Below, in pieces: positions 40,914 through 48,911 of a stretch of DNA of 64,000 nt. The notes under the pieces are model-generated. The model ran no database searches and was not told the DNA's origin. It saw only the letters and a program-made list of their open reading frames with translations. Both the position numbers and the translations under genes were made by a program. Source of the stretch: Streptomyces antibioticus (GTDB lineage: Bacteria; Actinomycetota; Actinomycetes; Streptomycetales; Streptomycetaceae); NCBI RefSeq assembly GCF_001514065.1, contig NZ_KQ948427.1, positions 109,794 to 173,793 on the forward strand, written 5' to 3'. Numbering within the stretch: position 1 is the first letter of the stretch; each line of letters begins with the position of its first letter.

Positions 40914-40976
40914 TGAAATCCACCCTGGAGATCCTGCCGGAGGGCGTGATCAGGCGCGCGCCCTTAGCGTGAGGTC

Positions 40977-42127
40977 ATGATCCGGTTCGAGCAGGTCAGC
41001 AAGCGGTATCCGGACGGTACGACGGCCGTGGACGCGCTCAGTTTCGAGGTGTCCGAGGGGGAGCTCGTCACGCTCGTGGGCCCCTCCGGCTGCGGGAAGA
41101 CGACGACCATGATGATGGTCAACCGGCTGATCGAGCCGACCTCGGGCCGGATCTTCGTCGACGGCGACGACATCGCCACGGTCGACCCGGTACGCCTGCG
41201 GCGCCGCATCGGCTACGTCATCCAGCCGGCCTCTTCCCGCACCGCACGATCCTCGACAACACGGCGACCGTGCCGGCGCTCGTCGGCTGGAAGAAGACGA
41301 AGGCGCGGGCGCGCGCCGCCGAACTGCTCGACCTGGTGGGCCTCGACCTCAAGCGGTACGGGCCGCGCTACCCCGACCAGCTGTCCGGCGGGCAGCGCCA
41401 ACGGGTCGGCGTGGCGCGGGCGTTGGCCGCCGATCCGCCGGTGCTGCTGATGGACGAGCCGTTCGGCGCGGTCGACCCCGTGGTGCGGGAGCAGTTGCAG
41501 GACGAGTTCCTGCGGATGCAGGCCGCCGTGCGCAAGACGGTGCTGCTGGTCACGCACGACATCGAGGAGGCGGTGCGGCTGGGCGACCGTATCGCCGTGT
41601 ACGGACAGGGCCGCATCGAGCAGTTCGACACGCCCGGGGCGGTGCTCGGGGCACCGGCGACGCCGTACGTGGCCGGGTTCGTGGGCGCCGACCGCGGGCT
41701 GAAGCGGCTGTCGGTCACCGAGATCGAGGCTGACGACCTGGAGCAGCCGCCGCTGGCCCGCCTGGACGAGCCGACCGGGGCGGCGGCGGAACGGCTCGGG
41801 GCGGAGGGCGCGCGCTGGGCCGTCGTCCTCGACGACAGCGGCACCCTGCACGGCTGGATCGGCGCCGACGACCTCGCGGCGGACGGCACGGTCGCGGACC
41901 ACACGCACCGGATGAACGCCTGGGTGCCGGTCGGAGCGCCCCTCAAGCAGGCCTTCGGCGTGATGCTCCAGCACGACGCCGGGTGGGTCGCGGTCCTGGA
42001 CGGGGCGCGCTTCCTGGGCGTGCTCACCCCGGCGAAGCTGCACGAGGCACTGCGGCGGTCGGTGGACGCGGACGCGCTGGGGGTGGCGCGGGATCAGGTG
42101 CGGTTCGATTCGGTGGCGGACGCGTAG
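40977..42127 (+). pseudogene. Osmoprotectant-type (OpuC/ProV-like) ABC ATPase, frameshifted
   Basis: Reads as one glycine-betaine/carnitine/choline-type ATPase if a 4-nt loss is allowed at about 41224. Before it: MIRFEQVSKRYPDGTTAVDAL, Walker A GPSGCGKTTT and RRIGYVIQ. After it, in another frame: GLFPHRTILDNTATVPALVGW, signature LSGGQRQRVGVARAL, Walker B LLMDEPFGAVDP and a CBS-like C-terminal region. Intact relatives read IQQAGLFPH here; the DNA has CAGCCGGCCTC where CAG CAG GCC GGC CTC-like sequence is expected. Without correction the first frame stops after 157 codons at 41450. Matching permease and binding-protein genes are at 45636-47954. Confidence 0.8.
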
Positions 42128-42193
42128 GCGGGAGCCGACCGGCCCGGCCGGCAGACGGAAGCAGGCCCGCAGCAGGACCGCATACGAAAGGCA

Positions 42194-42260
42194 GGGAGTT
42201 CATCAACTCCCCGCCACTATCAACCTATAGCGCACCGGGGGGCTTGCCGCAAGGCCCCCC
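42194..42260 (+). terminator. Two hairpins, possible terminator after the damaged ATPase gene
   Basis: GGGAGTT-catc-AACTCCC (42194-42211), then GGGGGGCTTG-ccg-CAAGGCCCCCC (42237-42260, one bulge). There is no T-run after either, so termination strength is uncertain. Confidence 0.4.
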
Positions 42261-42317
42261 TCATGCCGCAGAATCTCCGGCCTGACCGCCTGGACCAGCG
42301 GAAACGGGAGTGTCGAA

Positions 42318-43553
42318 GTGCGTGTGTTGCTGATGTCGTACGGGTCGCGTGGGGACGTCGAACCGCTTGCGGGGCTGACGGCGGCGCTGCGGGAGCTCGA
42401 TGTGGAGGTGCGGGCGTGTGTGCCTCCGGACGAGGAGCTCGCGGCGCTGCTGACCGGTGCCGGTGCGGAGGTGGTGTCGTTCGGCTCGTCGGTGCGGGCG
42501 CTGGTGACGGGGGCGCGGGTGCCGTCCCCCGATCTCGCGTTCAAGGTCGCGGCCGAGCTGGTCGCCGGTCATTTCGGGGAGGTCGCCAAGGCGGCCGAGG
42601 GGTGTGACGCGCTGCTGGCGACCGGCCTGATGCCGGCCGGCGCGCGGTCGGTGGCCGAGCATCTGGGCATCCCCTACGTGCTCGCCTGCTTCCATCCGTG
42701 CGGGCTGCCGTCGTCGCGGTACGCGCCGCTGAAGCGGCCGGGCAAGCCGAACCCGCCGGGCGTGACCGACCTCAAGGAGCTGTGGCGCCTGGACGCGGAG
42801 CGCGTGAACGCGCTGTACGGCGAGGCCCTCAACACCCATCGGGCCGCCCTCGGGATGCCACCGGTGGACAACGTCCGCGACCACGTCCTCACCGAGCGGC
42901 CGTGGCTGGCGGCGGACCCGGCGCTGGGCCCGTGGCAGGAGATGACGGACCTCGAACTGGTGCCGACCGGCGCGTGGATCCGGCCGGACGACCGGCCGCT
43001 GCCGGCCGAGCTGGAGGCGTTCCTGGCCGCCGGTGCGCCGCCGGTGTACGTGGGGTTCGGCAGCATGGCCATGCATGCCGCGAGCGATGTCGGACCGGTG
43101 GCGATCGAGGCGGTCCGCGCGCAGGGGCGCCGGGTGCTGCTGGGGCGTGGCTGGGCCGACCTGGCGCTGGTGGACGGCCAGGACGACTGTTTCGCCGTCG
43201 GCGACGTCAATCACCAGTTGCTGTTCCCGCGGGTGGCCGCCGTCGTCCATCACGGTGGCGCGGGGACGACCACGACCACGGCGCGGGCCGGCGCTCCGCA
43301 GGTGATCGTGCCGCAGGTCGCGGACCAGCCGCTGTGGGCGGCCCAGGTGGCCGAGCTGGGCATCGGCGTGGCGCACGACGGCCCGACGCCGACCTTGGCG
43401 TCCCTGACGGCCGCGCTGGAGACGGCGCTGTCCCCGGAGACCCGTGAGCGGGCCGAGGCCGTGGCGGGCACGATGCGCACCGACGGGGCGATGGTGGCGG
43501 CGAAGCTGCTGATCGACGAGATCCGCCGGGGAGGGCCGAGCACGGCCGCGTAG
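42318..43553 (+). CDS. GT1-family glycosyltransferase (MGT/sterol-glucosyltransferase type)
   Basis: 411 aa from a GTG with CGGGAG upstream. N-terminal acceptor domain RVLLMSYGSRGDVEPLAGLTAAL, middle VYVGFGSMAM, and C-terminal nucleotide-sugar-binding motif VVHHGGAGTTTTTARAGAPQVIVPQVADQPLWAAQV, typical of GT-B fold family 1 enzymes. Transfers a sugar from an NDP-sugar to a lipophilic acceptor such as a macrolide, sterol or other natural product; it may serve self-protection by glycosylation. No biosynthetic cluster is adjacent, so the acceptor is unknown. Confidence 0.87.
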   Translation: MRVLLMSYGSRGDVEPLAGLTAALRELDVEVRACVPPDEELAALLTGAGAEVVSFGSSVRALVTGARVPSPDLAFKVAAELVAGHFGEVAKAAEGCDALLATGLMPAGARSVAEHLGIPYVLACFHPCGLPSSRYAPLKRPGKPNPPGVTDLKELWRLDAERVNALYGEALNTHRAALGMPPVDNVRDHVLTERPWLAADPALGPWQEMTDLELVPTGAWIRPDDRPLPAELEAFLAAGAPPVYVGFGSMAMHAASDVGPVAIEAVRAQGRRVLLGRGWADLALVDGQDDCFAVGDVNHQLLFPRVAAVVHHGGAGTTTTTARAGAPQVIVPQVADQPLWAAQVAELGIGVAHDGPTPTLASLTAALETALSPETRERAEAVAGTMRTDGAMVAAKLLIDEIRRGGPSTAA

Positions 43554-43603
43554 GAGACGTCGGCGCCGGGCCGTTGTCAGTGGCGCGTCCTAGTCTCGGG
43601 GGC

Positions 43604-44029
43604 ATGAGAGCTTCGGGAACGTTCAAGGTCGCGGACTTCACACCGGCCCCGGTGCCGGCGCCTGCCATCGAGACGGCGGTGCCGGTCGGGGTCGCCACGA
43701 TGGAGAAGACGTACGAGGGTGAGGTCACGGGGCGCTCGGCGACCCTGTTCACCGCCGCGTACGACCAGGGCACCGGGGTCGGTACGTATGTCGCGATGGA
43801 GTCCTTCGAGGGCTCGCTCGGCGGCCGGGCGGGCGCGTTCAACTTCGCCCACTCGGCGACGACCCTGGGCACGGACAGACAGAGCGAGTTCTTCGTCATC
43901 GTCCCGGGCAGCGGCACGGATGCGCTGGCCGGGATCACCGGGTCGGGCGGCATGGCGATCGACGCGGACGGCACGCACCGGGTGTGGTTCGAGTACGACC
44001 TCGACGCTGAACGGACCGCCGGCGCCTAG
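43604..44029 (+). CDS. DUF3224 protein
   Basis: 141 aa. MRASGTFKVADFTPAPV...TMEKTYEGEVTGRSATLF...VAMESFEGSLGGRAGAFNFAHS...DGTHRVWFEYDLD: an all-beta (allene-oxide-cyclase-barrel-like) pattern characteristic of DUF3224. TAGTCT (43591-43596) ends 7 nt before the ATG and there is no SD, so the message is probably leaderless. Function unknown. Its stop overlaps that of the convergent membrane protein gene by 4 nt. Confidence 0.82.
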   Translation: MRASGTFKVADFTPAPVPAPAIETAVPVGVATMEKTYEGEVTGRSATLFTAAYDQGTGVGTYVAMESFEGSLGGRAGAFNFAHSATTLGTDRQSEFFVIVPGSGTDALAGITGSGGMAIDADGTHRVWFEYDLDAERTAGA

Positions 44030-44952
44030 CCCTTGCTCTGCCGCCGTGCCGCGTCCCGCCCCAGGATGCCGAACGCCCACCGTTCGTTGAAGCCCGCCAG
44101 GAAACCGACGGCGCACCAGAAGCCCCAGAAGTCCGTGCCCTTGACCGGGGACCCGGGCTTCCCGGGCGCCGGGCAGATGTCGGCCGCCGTGGCGGGCACC
44201 TCGAAGATCGGCACGATGCCGCCGCTGAACAGGAAGTACACGGCCAGCGCGAGCACCCAGCCGACGAACACCCGGTAGAGGCCCTCGTGCCGCATGCTGC
44301 GGGCCATCTGCCCCGGGACGGCCAGACCCTCCCGGCCGTCGGTCTGCCGTCGCGCCAGCTGGTCCGCGCTGCCCCGCAGCCGTACCAGCACACTGAGCAC
44401 CGCGCCGAACGCGCCGACCCCGCCGCACACCACGGCGCCCAACAGGCTCCAGCGATTGGTGCAGTTGAGGGTGACGCCGAGCGTGCCGAGCAGGCCGACG
44501 CCGCCCAGCAGCGGCAGCGCGAGCAGCACGAGGCTCGCGGCGGAGCCCAGACCGAGGCCGATGTTCAGGCCCCGGCTGACGGCTGTCGCGCTGTCCTGCG
44601 CCAGCCGGCCCCGCAGGTCGGCGATCTCCTGGTCGAGATACTCGGTGAGGTGCTCGTTGGGCTTGGCGTCGCCGAGCCGCGGGTCGCTCAGCGCGTTGCC
44701 GAGCACCCGCAGCACGGTGACGCGGGCTGACACTCTCGTGTGCGGCTCGAAGGCGCTCTGCGAGGCGCCGTAGAGCAGTTGAAGCTGGAGCTGCTGTTCG
44801 GGATAGAGATCGCCGAACTGCACATAGGCCCGGTCCATTCCGACCGGCACCACATTGATGAGTCCCTCGGGCCGCAGCTCGCTGTCCGCCCGGTCGACCG
44901 ATGCACGCGTTCCCCGCCACCACGGGTGACGGTATCCCCCGTTGTCCCCCAT
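44026..44952 (-). CDS. Hypothetical four-helix membrane protein
   Basis: 308 aa. A cytosolic N-terminal part of about 140 residues (RPEGLINVVPVGMDRAYVQFGDLYPEQQ, then EYLDQEIADLRGRLAQD, a possible coiled coil) leads to four membrane helices: GLGSAASLVLLALPLLGGVG, LLGAVVCGGVGAFGAVLSVL, FVGWVLALAVYFLFSGGIVP and FWGFWCAVGFLAGF. I do not recognise the family. No clear ribosome binding site; the ATG at 44952 is preferred over one 16 codons upstream. Confidence 0.65.
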   Translation of the reverse strand: MGDNGGYRHPWWRGTRASVDRADSELRPEGLINVVPVGMDRAYVQFGDLYPEQQLQLQLLYGASQSAFEPHTRVSARVTVLRVLGNALSDPRLGDAKPNEHLTEYLDQEIADLRGRLAQDSATAVSRGLNIGLGLGSAASLVLLALPLLGGVGLLGTLGVTLNCTNRWSLLGAVVCGGVGAFGAVLSVLVRLRGSADQLARRQTDGREGLAVPGQMARSMRHEGLYRVFVGWVLALAVYFLFSGGIVPIFEVPATAADICPAPGKPGSPVKGTDFWGFWCAVGFLAGFNERWAFGILGRDAARRQSKG

Positions 44953-45035
44953 GGACTGGGTGTACCCGCCCGGGCGGACGCCGGGAAGGCCTGCCACCGC
45001 ACCAGTACGGTCACCGACGTCACGGAGCCGTCACG

Positions 45036-45605
45036 TCAGCCGAAGACGATCGGGCAGCCGCGGCGCAGGGAGTGCTGGGCGGCGCGGAGGTAGAGGGCGA
45101 CGTAGAAGGCGGCGGCCAGGTCCTCGGCCCAGGGGCCGGGGCGGGCGGCGGCGGTCTCCTCGGCCTGGCCGTCAAGGAACCAGTTGGTCAGGTCGAGGTT
45201 CGTGGCCGAGACCGGCAGCATGGGCGGCAGCCCGATCGCCGTCGCCAACCGCTGGGCGAGGGACAGCACTTGGGGCGCTCCCGCCACCACGGTCGTATCG
45301 GTGTAGGCGGAGCCCACGGACAGTTCGATCGTCTCGTCGAGCGGGACCGGCACCAGCACCGACCAGCCGCAGAGCATCTCTTCCTCGTCCGGGGTGAGAT
45401 GCGCGCGGCAGAGCTCGACGAAGCCGTCCATGGAGGGGCTGAGCTTCTCCTCGAACTCCAGTCCCTGGCATGCCGCGGGCACCTCGAACCGCGGCAGGCC
45501 TCGCGCACTCAGTCTCTCGTCGAGGGCCGCAGCGATCTCGCCGTACCCGCCCTCGTACCCGGCGCGCCAGTCCTCCGCGCCGACATCCACCAGATAGACA
45601 CCCAT
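45036..45605 (-). CDS. Hypothetical protein (189 aa)
   Basis: MGVYLVDVGAEDWRAGYEGGYGEIAAALDERL... ending LRRGCPIVFG. Mixed alpha/beta, no signal peptide or membrane segment. Contains PVPLDETIELSVGSAYTDTTVVAGAPQVLSLAQRLA. I do not recognise it, and no motif suggests an enzyme. Lies 30 nt downstream of the osmoprotectant binding-protein gene on the same strand, without an obvious ribosome binding site. Confidence 0.6.
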   Translation of the reverse strand: MGVYLVDVGAEDWRAGYEGGYGEIAAALDERLSARGLPRFEVPAACQGLEFEEKLSPSMDGFVELCRAHLTPDEEEMLCGWSVLVPVPLDETIELSVGSAYTDTTVVAGAPQVLSLAQRLATAIGLPPMLPVSATNLDLTNWFLDGQAEETAAARPGPWAEDLAAAFYVALYLRAAQHSLRRGCPIVFG

Positions 45606-45635
45606 GGCGGCAATCTACGAGGCCCCACTGACACT

Positions 45636-46571
45636 TCACTTCAGCAGCCCTTTGTCCTCCAGATAGGCCCGCGCCACGTCCCGCGCCAACCGCCGCCAGC
45701 TGTCCACCTGTTGGTTCATGGACGCGAGGTCGGCCGTCGTCAGGACGTCGTTGAGTCCGCCCAGCGCCTTGGTGACGCCCTCGCTGCCGGCGCGGGCGCG
45801 GTTGACGACCGGGACCACGTAGTCGGCGTTCTGGAGATGCTTGTCGTCGGCCAGCAGCACCAGCCCGAAGTCGCTCAGGGTGGCGTCGGTCGTGGTGGTC
45901 AGCACCATCTGGTCGTGACCGCTCTGCACGGCCCGCTTGGCCTGCGTGGTGCCGACGCCCTTCGGGTCGACGCCGGTGATGTCGATGCCGTAGGTCTTCT
46001 TCAACCCCGGCGCGCAGTAAGGTCGTTGCACGCACTCGTCGCCCGCGGCCAGCCGTACCTCCAGTCCCGAGGCGCCGAGGTCGCTCAGGGTCTTGAGGTC
46101 GTGCTCGCGGGCGTACGACGCGCTCACCGCGAAGGCGTTCTGGTCCACGGCCCTGCCGGGGTCGAGGACCGTCAGACCACGTGGCGTGGCCAGCCGGCGC
46201 AGGGCCGCCATCGTGGCGTCGAGGTCCGGGGAGCCGGCCGGGGCCGCGTCGGTGCCGTGGGTCTTGGCGTTGAGCCAGTCGGCGAAGGTGGCCGCGTATT
46301 CGGGGACGACGTCGATCTGGCCCGACTCCAGGGCCGGTTCGTACAGTTCGCGGTTGGCGACGGTCAGCAGGGACGTCCGGTAGCCGGCCTGGTCCAGCAG
46401 CAGGGCGTACATCTCGGCGAGCAGGTCGCTCTCGGTGAACCCGGCCGAGCCGACGGTCAGTTGGTGGCTGTCGCCGGGTGCGGCGGTGACGGCGTCCTGG
46501 TTCTCCAGCGACGGGCCGGTGGAACAGCCCGTCAGGAGCAGCGCGACGGCCACTCCCCACAGCCGCCTCAT
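45636..46571 (-). CDS. Glycine betaine/choline-type ABC substrate-binding lipoprotein
   Basis: 311 aa. Lipobox LLTGCS at about 13-18. OpuAC/OsmF-type fold: LTVGSAGFTESDLLAEMYALLLDQAGYRT, DVVPEYAATFADWLN, GVTKALGGLNDVLTTADLASMNQQVD. Binds quaternary amines such as betaine, choline or carnitine outside the cell. The start overlaps the preceding permease stop (ATGA), so it is the third gene of a permease-permease-binding protein operon. This gene is intact although its ATPase and first permease partners are damaged. Confidence 0.88.
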   Translation of the reverse strand: MRRLWGVAVALLLTGCSTGPSLENQDAVTAAPGDSHQLTVGSAGFTESDLLAEMYALLLDQAGYRTSLLTVANRELYEPALESGQIDVVPEYAATFADWLNAKTHGTDAAPAGSPDLDATMAALRRLATPRGLTVLDPGRAVDQNAFAVSASYAREHDLKTLSDLGASGLEVRLAAGDECVQRPYCAPGLKKTYGIDITGVDPKGVGTTQAKRAVQSGHDQMVLTTTTDATLSDFGLVLLADDKHLQNADYVVPVVNRARAGSEGVTKALGGLNDVLTTADLASMNQQVDSWRRLARDVARAYLEDKGLLK

Positions 46572-47239
46572 CGGCTTCCCCTCGCCCAGTGCGGCGCGAG
46601 CCGTTCCGCGATCTCGAAGACCCCCTCGACGATCAGCGCGAAGACGGCGACCAGTACCGCCCCGGCCACCACCTGCGGCGTACTGGCGAGGTTGAAACCG
46701 GCCGTGATGATCCGGCCCAGTCCTCCGCCGCCCGCCAGCGCGGCGATCGTGGCCGTCGCGACGAGCTGGACGGCGGCGATCCGGACCCCGTTGAGGATCA
46801 TCGGGAGCGCGAGGGGCACTTCCACCTGGACCATCGTCTGCCGCCCCGTCATCCCCATGCCGCGCGCCGCCTGGACGACGCTCCGGTCCACCTCGCGCAT
46901 GCCGACGTACGCGTTGGTGAGCAGGGGCGGCAGGGCGAACAGGACGAGCGCCACGACCGTGGGGCCTTCTCCCCAGTCGCCGATCGGGGTCAGGAGCAGC
47001 AGAACCAGCACGGCGAAGGTGGGGACCGCGCGCCCGATGTTGGAGATGTTGACCGCGAGCGCGCCGCCCTTGCCGAGGTGGCCCAGCACCAGGGCGATCG
47101 GCAGGGCGATCAGACAGCTGATCACCAGGCAGACGACGGTGAGGGCGAGGTGTTGCAGCAGCCGGTGCCAGACGCCGTCGTCGCCCGTCCAGTGCGCGGG
47201 GTCGGTGAGCCAGTCCCAGGCGTCGGTGAGGGTCGTCAT
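46568..47239 (-). CDS. Osmoprotectant ABC transporter permease (second)
   Basis: 223 aa. Five to six membrane helices of the OpuCB/OpuCD type, with the EAA-like loop NAYVGMREVDRSVVQAARGMGMTGRQTMVQVEVPLALPMILNGVR and final FALIVEGVFEIAERLAP. ATGA overlaps on both sides tie it to the first permease and the binding-protein gene. Appears intact. Confidence 0.88.
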   Translation of the reverse strand: MTTLTDAWDWLTDPAHWTGDDGVWHRLLQHLALTVVCLVISCLIALPIALVLGHLGKGGALAVNISNIGRAVPTFAVLVLLLLTPIGDWGEGPTVVALVLFALPPLLTNAYVGMREVDRSVVQAARGMGMTGRQTMVQVEVPLALPMILNGVRIAAVQLVATATIAALAGGGGLGRIITAGFNLASTPQVVAGAVLVAVFALIVEGVFEIAERLAPHWARGSR

Positions 47240-47954
47240 CCGCGCGTCGCCCTCGTCCAGGGGGTGAGCAGCCGCTGCACTCCGAGGAGCAGGACGTCGG
47301 CGAGGATCGCGATGACGACGCACAGGACGGAGGCGGTCAGGACCTGGGCCTTGAAGTAGGTGTTCATACCGGCGTAGATGAGGTTGCCGAGTCCGCCGTG
47401 GCCGACGATCGCGCCGACCGTCACCAGGGACACCGCGGACACCATGGCGATGCGGAGTCCGGCCATCGCGGCGGGCAGGGCGAGGGGCAGTTCCACGGTG
47501 AGCAGGAGGCGGATCGGGCCGTAGCCCATGCCGCGCGCGGCCTGCCGGGTCTCCTCGGGGACGGCCCGCAGGCCGGCCAGGATGTTCCGGACCAGCAGGG
47601 TGAGCGAGTAGAGGACGAGGCCCGCGACGACCAGGCTCGCGGAGAGCCCGTACACGGGCAGGAGCAGGGAGAACATCGCCAGGGACGGGATCGTGTAGAG
47701 GATCGTCGTGACGGCGAGGACGGGTCCGGCCGCCCAGCCCCAGCGGCGCGCCAGGACGGCGAGCGGCAGGGCGATGACGAGGCCGATGAGCACCGAGACC
47801 GCGGTCAGCTGAAGGTGCTGGACGACCGCGTCCCAGAGGATCTGGCGACGGGTGCTCAGATACTCGCCGCAGATCCTCCCCCAGTTCTCGGCTTCGCTCG
47901 AACCGGGGGGACCCCCTTGTTGCGCGCGAGGCAGTCGTCCGGGGGCGCGGTCAT
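47236..47954 (-). pseudogene. Osmoprotectant ABC permease (first), start region interrupted by a 44-nt repeat
   Basis: The ancestral start is the ATG at 47954, giving MTAPPDDCLARN. The expected continuation ICGEYLSTRRQILWDAVVQHLQL resumes only after 44 nt of palindromic repeat (47875-47918) and in a different frame; translation from the ATG stops after 32 residues. The remainder is a normal permease (helices ISVLIGLVIALPLAVLA-like, loop VPEETRQAARGMGYGPIRLLLTVELPLALPAAMAGLR). The permease frame is open upstream to 48093, so rescue from an upstream GTG with a foreign N-terminus is conceivable; I consider the gene damaged. Confidence 0.6.
47875..47918. repeat. Palindromic Streptomyces repeat inserted in a permease gene
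   Basis: 44 nt; on the plus strand it includes CCCCCAGTTC (47878-47887) and GAACCGGGGG (47900-47909), which pair as a stem with one mismatch around a CTTCG-containing loop, then ACCCCC. The same type of element is widespread between Streptomyces genes (from memory). Here it separates codons for CLARN and ICGEYL of a permease. Confidence 0.7.
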
Positions 47955-48122
47955 GGAGCCATTGGATCGGGCGGGGCAGCGGGTCGGCGCGTTCTGGTGA
48001 CCCGTACGGGGTGGTGCTGAGTACACCCTCGGATACGGGTTCTGCGCCCCGTGTGGCCTGGCCTTCGTCTCCGTAGCTTCGTTGGCGGGGCACAGGGGGT
48101 GCCCGACCGAGAGGTGATGACG

Positions 48123-48908
48123 ATGTTTCGCACAGGCTCGCGACGCAGGCACGACACGGGACCCGCCGCCGAGGCGCTGCGGCTGGTCAAGGTCACCAAG
48201 ACCTACGGCAGCGACGACAGCGCCGTGACCGCCCTGGACGGCGTCACGCTCGGGCTGGCCCGGGGCACCTTCACCGCGGTCATGGGGCCGTCGGGCTCCG
48301 GGAAGTCCACGCTGCTCCAGTGCGCGGCCGGACTCGACCGGCCCGATCACGGCATCGTGGTCGTGGACGGCACCGAGCTGACCGGCGGCACGGAGGCGGA
48401 GCTGACGAAGTTCCGGCGCGGGCGGGTCGGCTTCGTGTTCCAGCAGTACAACCTGCTGGACACGCTGACCGTCGCGCAGAACACGGTGCTGCCGCTGAGG
48501 CTGGCCGGGCGGCGCGTCGACCGCGGGCGGGCCCGGGAGATCCTGACCCAGGTCGGGCTCGGCGACCGGCTGGGCCACCGCCCCGACCAGCTGTCCGGTG
48601 GTCAGCGGCAGCGGGTCGCGATCGCCCGGGCGCTGGTCTGCGAACCCCGGGTGATCTTCGCCGACGAGCCGACCGGCGCTCTGGACACGCGCAGTGCGCG
48701 CACGGTGCTGCGGCTGCTCCAGGAGGCGGTGCGGGTGCACGGGCGGACCGTGGTGATGGTGACGCACGACCCGGTCGCCGCCAGTTACGCCGACTCGGTG
48801 CTGTTCCTCGCGGACGGCCGGCTGGCCGGCCGGCTGCACGCGCCGACGGCGGACGCGGTCGCCGAACGCCTCGCGCACCTGGGCGACGACGTGACGGCGG
48901 GGGTGTGA
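48123..48908 (+). CDS. MacB/LolD-type ABC transporter ATP-binding protein
   Basis: 261 aa. Walker A GPSGSGKST, Q-loop VFQQYNLLDTLTVAQN, signature LSGGQRQRVAIARAL, Walker B VIFADEPTGALD and H-loop VTHDPVAASYADSV. The start at 48123 is preferred because GAGAGG is then 8 nt upstream; an in-frame ATG two codons earlier is too close. Partners with the FtsX-like permease 3 nt downstream. Such pairs export or extract amphipathic compounds, often peptides or lipoproteins, or confer antimicrobial resistance. Confidence 0.9.
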   Translation: MFRTGSRRRHDTGPAAEALRLVKVTKTYGSDDSAVTALDGVTLGLARGTFTAVMGPSGSGKSTLLQCAAGLDRPDHGIVVVDGTELTGGTEAELTKFRRGRVGFVFQQYNLLDTLTVAQNTVLPLRLAGRRVDRGRAREILTQVGLGDRLGHRPDQLSGGQRQRVAIARALVCEPRVIFADEPTGALDTRSARTVLRLLQEAVRVHGRTVVMVTHDPVAASYADSVLFLADGRLAGRLHAPTADAVAERLAHLGDDVTAGV

Positions 48909-48911
48909 GCG

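Noticed and set aside
42318-43553. Part of an antibiotic biosynthetic cluster
   Set aside because: The glycosyltransferase has no polyketide, peptide or deoxysugar genes around it; neighbours are transport and unknown genes.
47875-47918. Insertion sequence
   Set aside because: Only 44 nt, no transposase and no visible target duplication; it is a short palindromic repeat.
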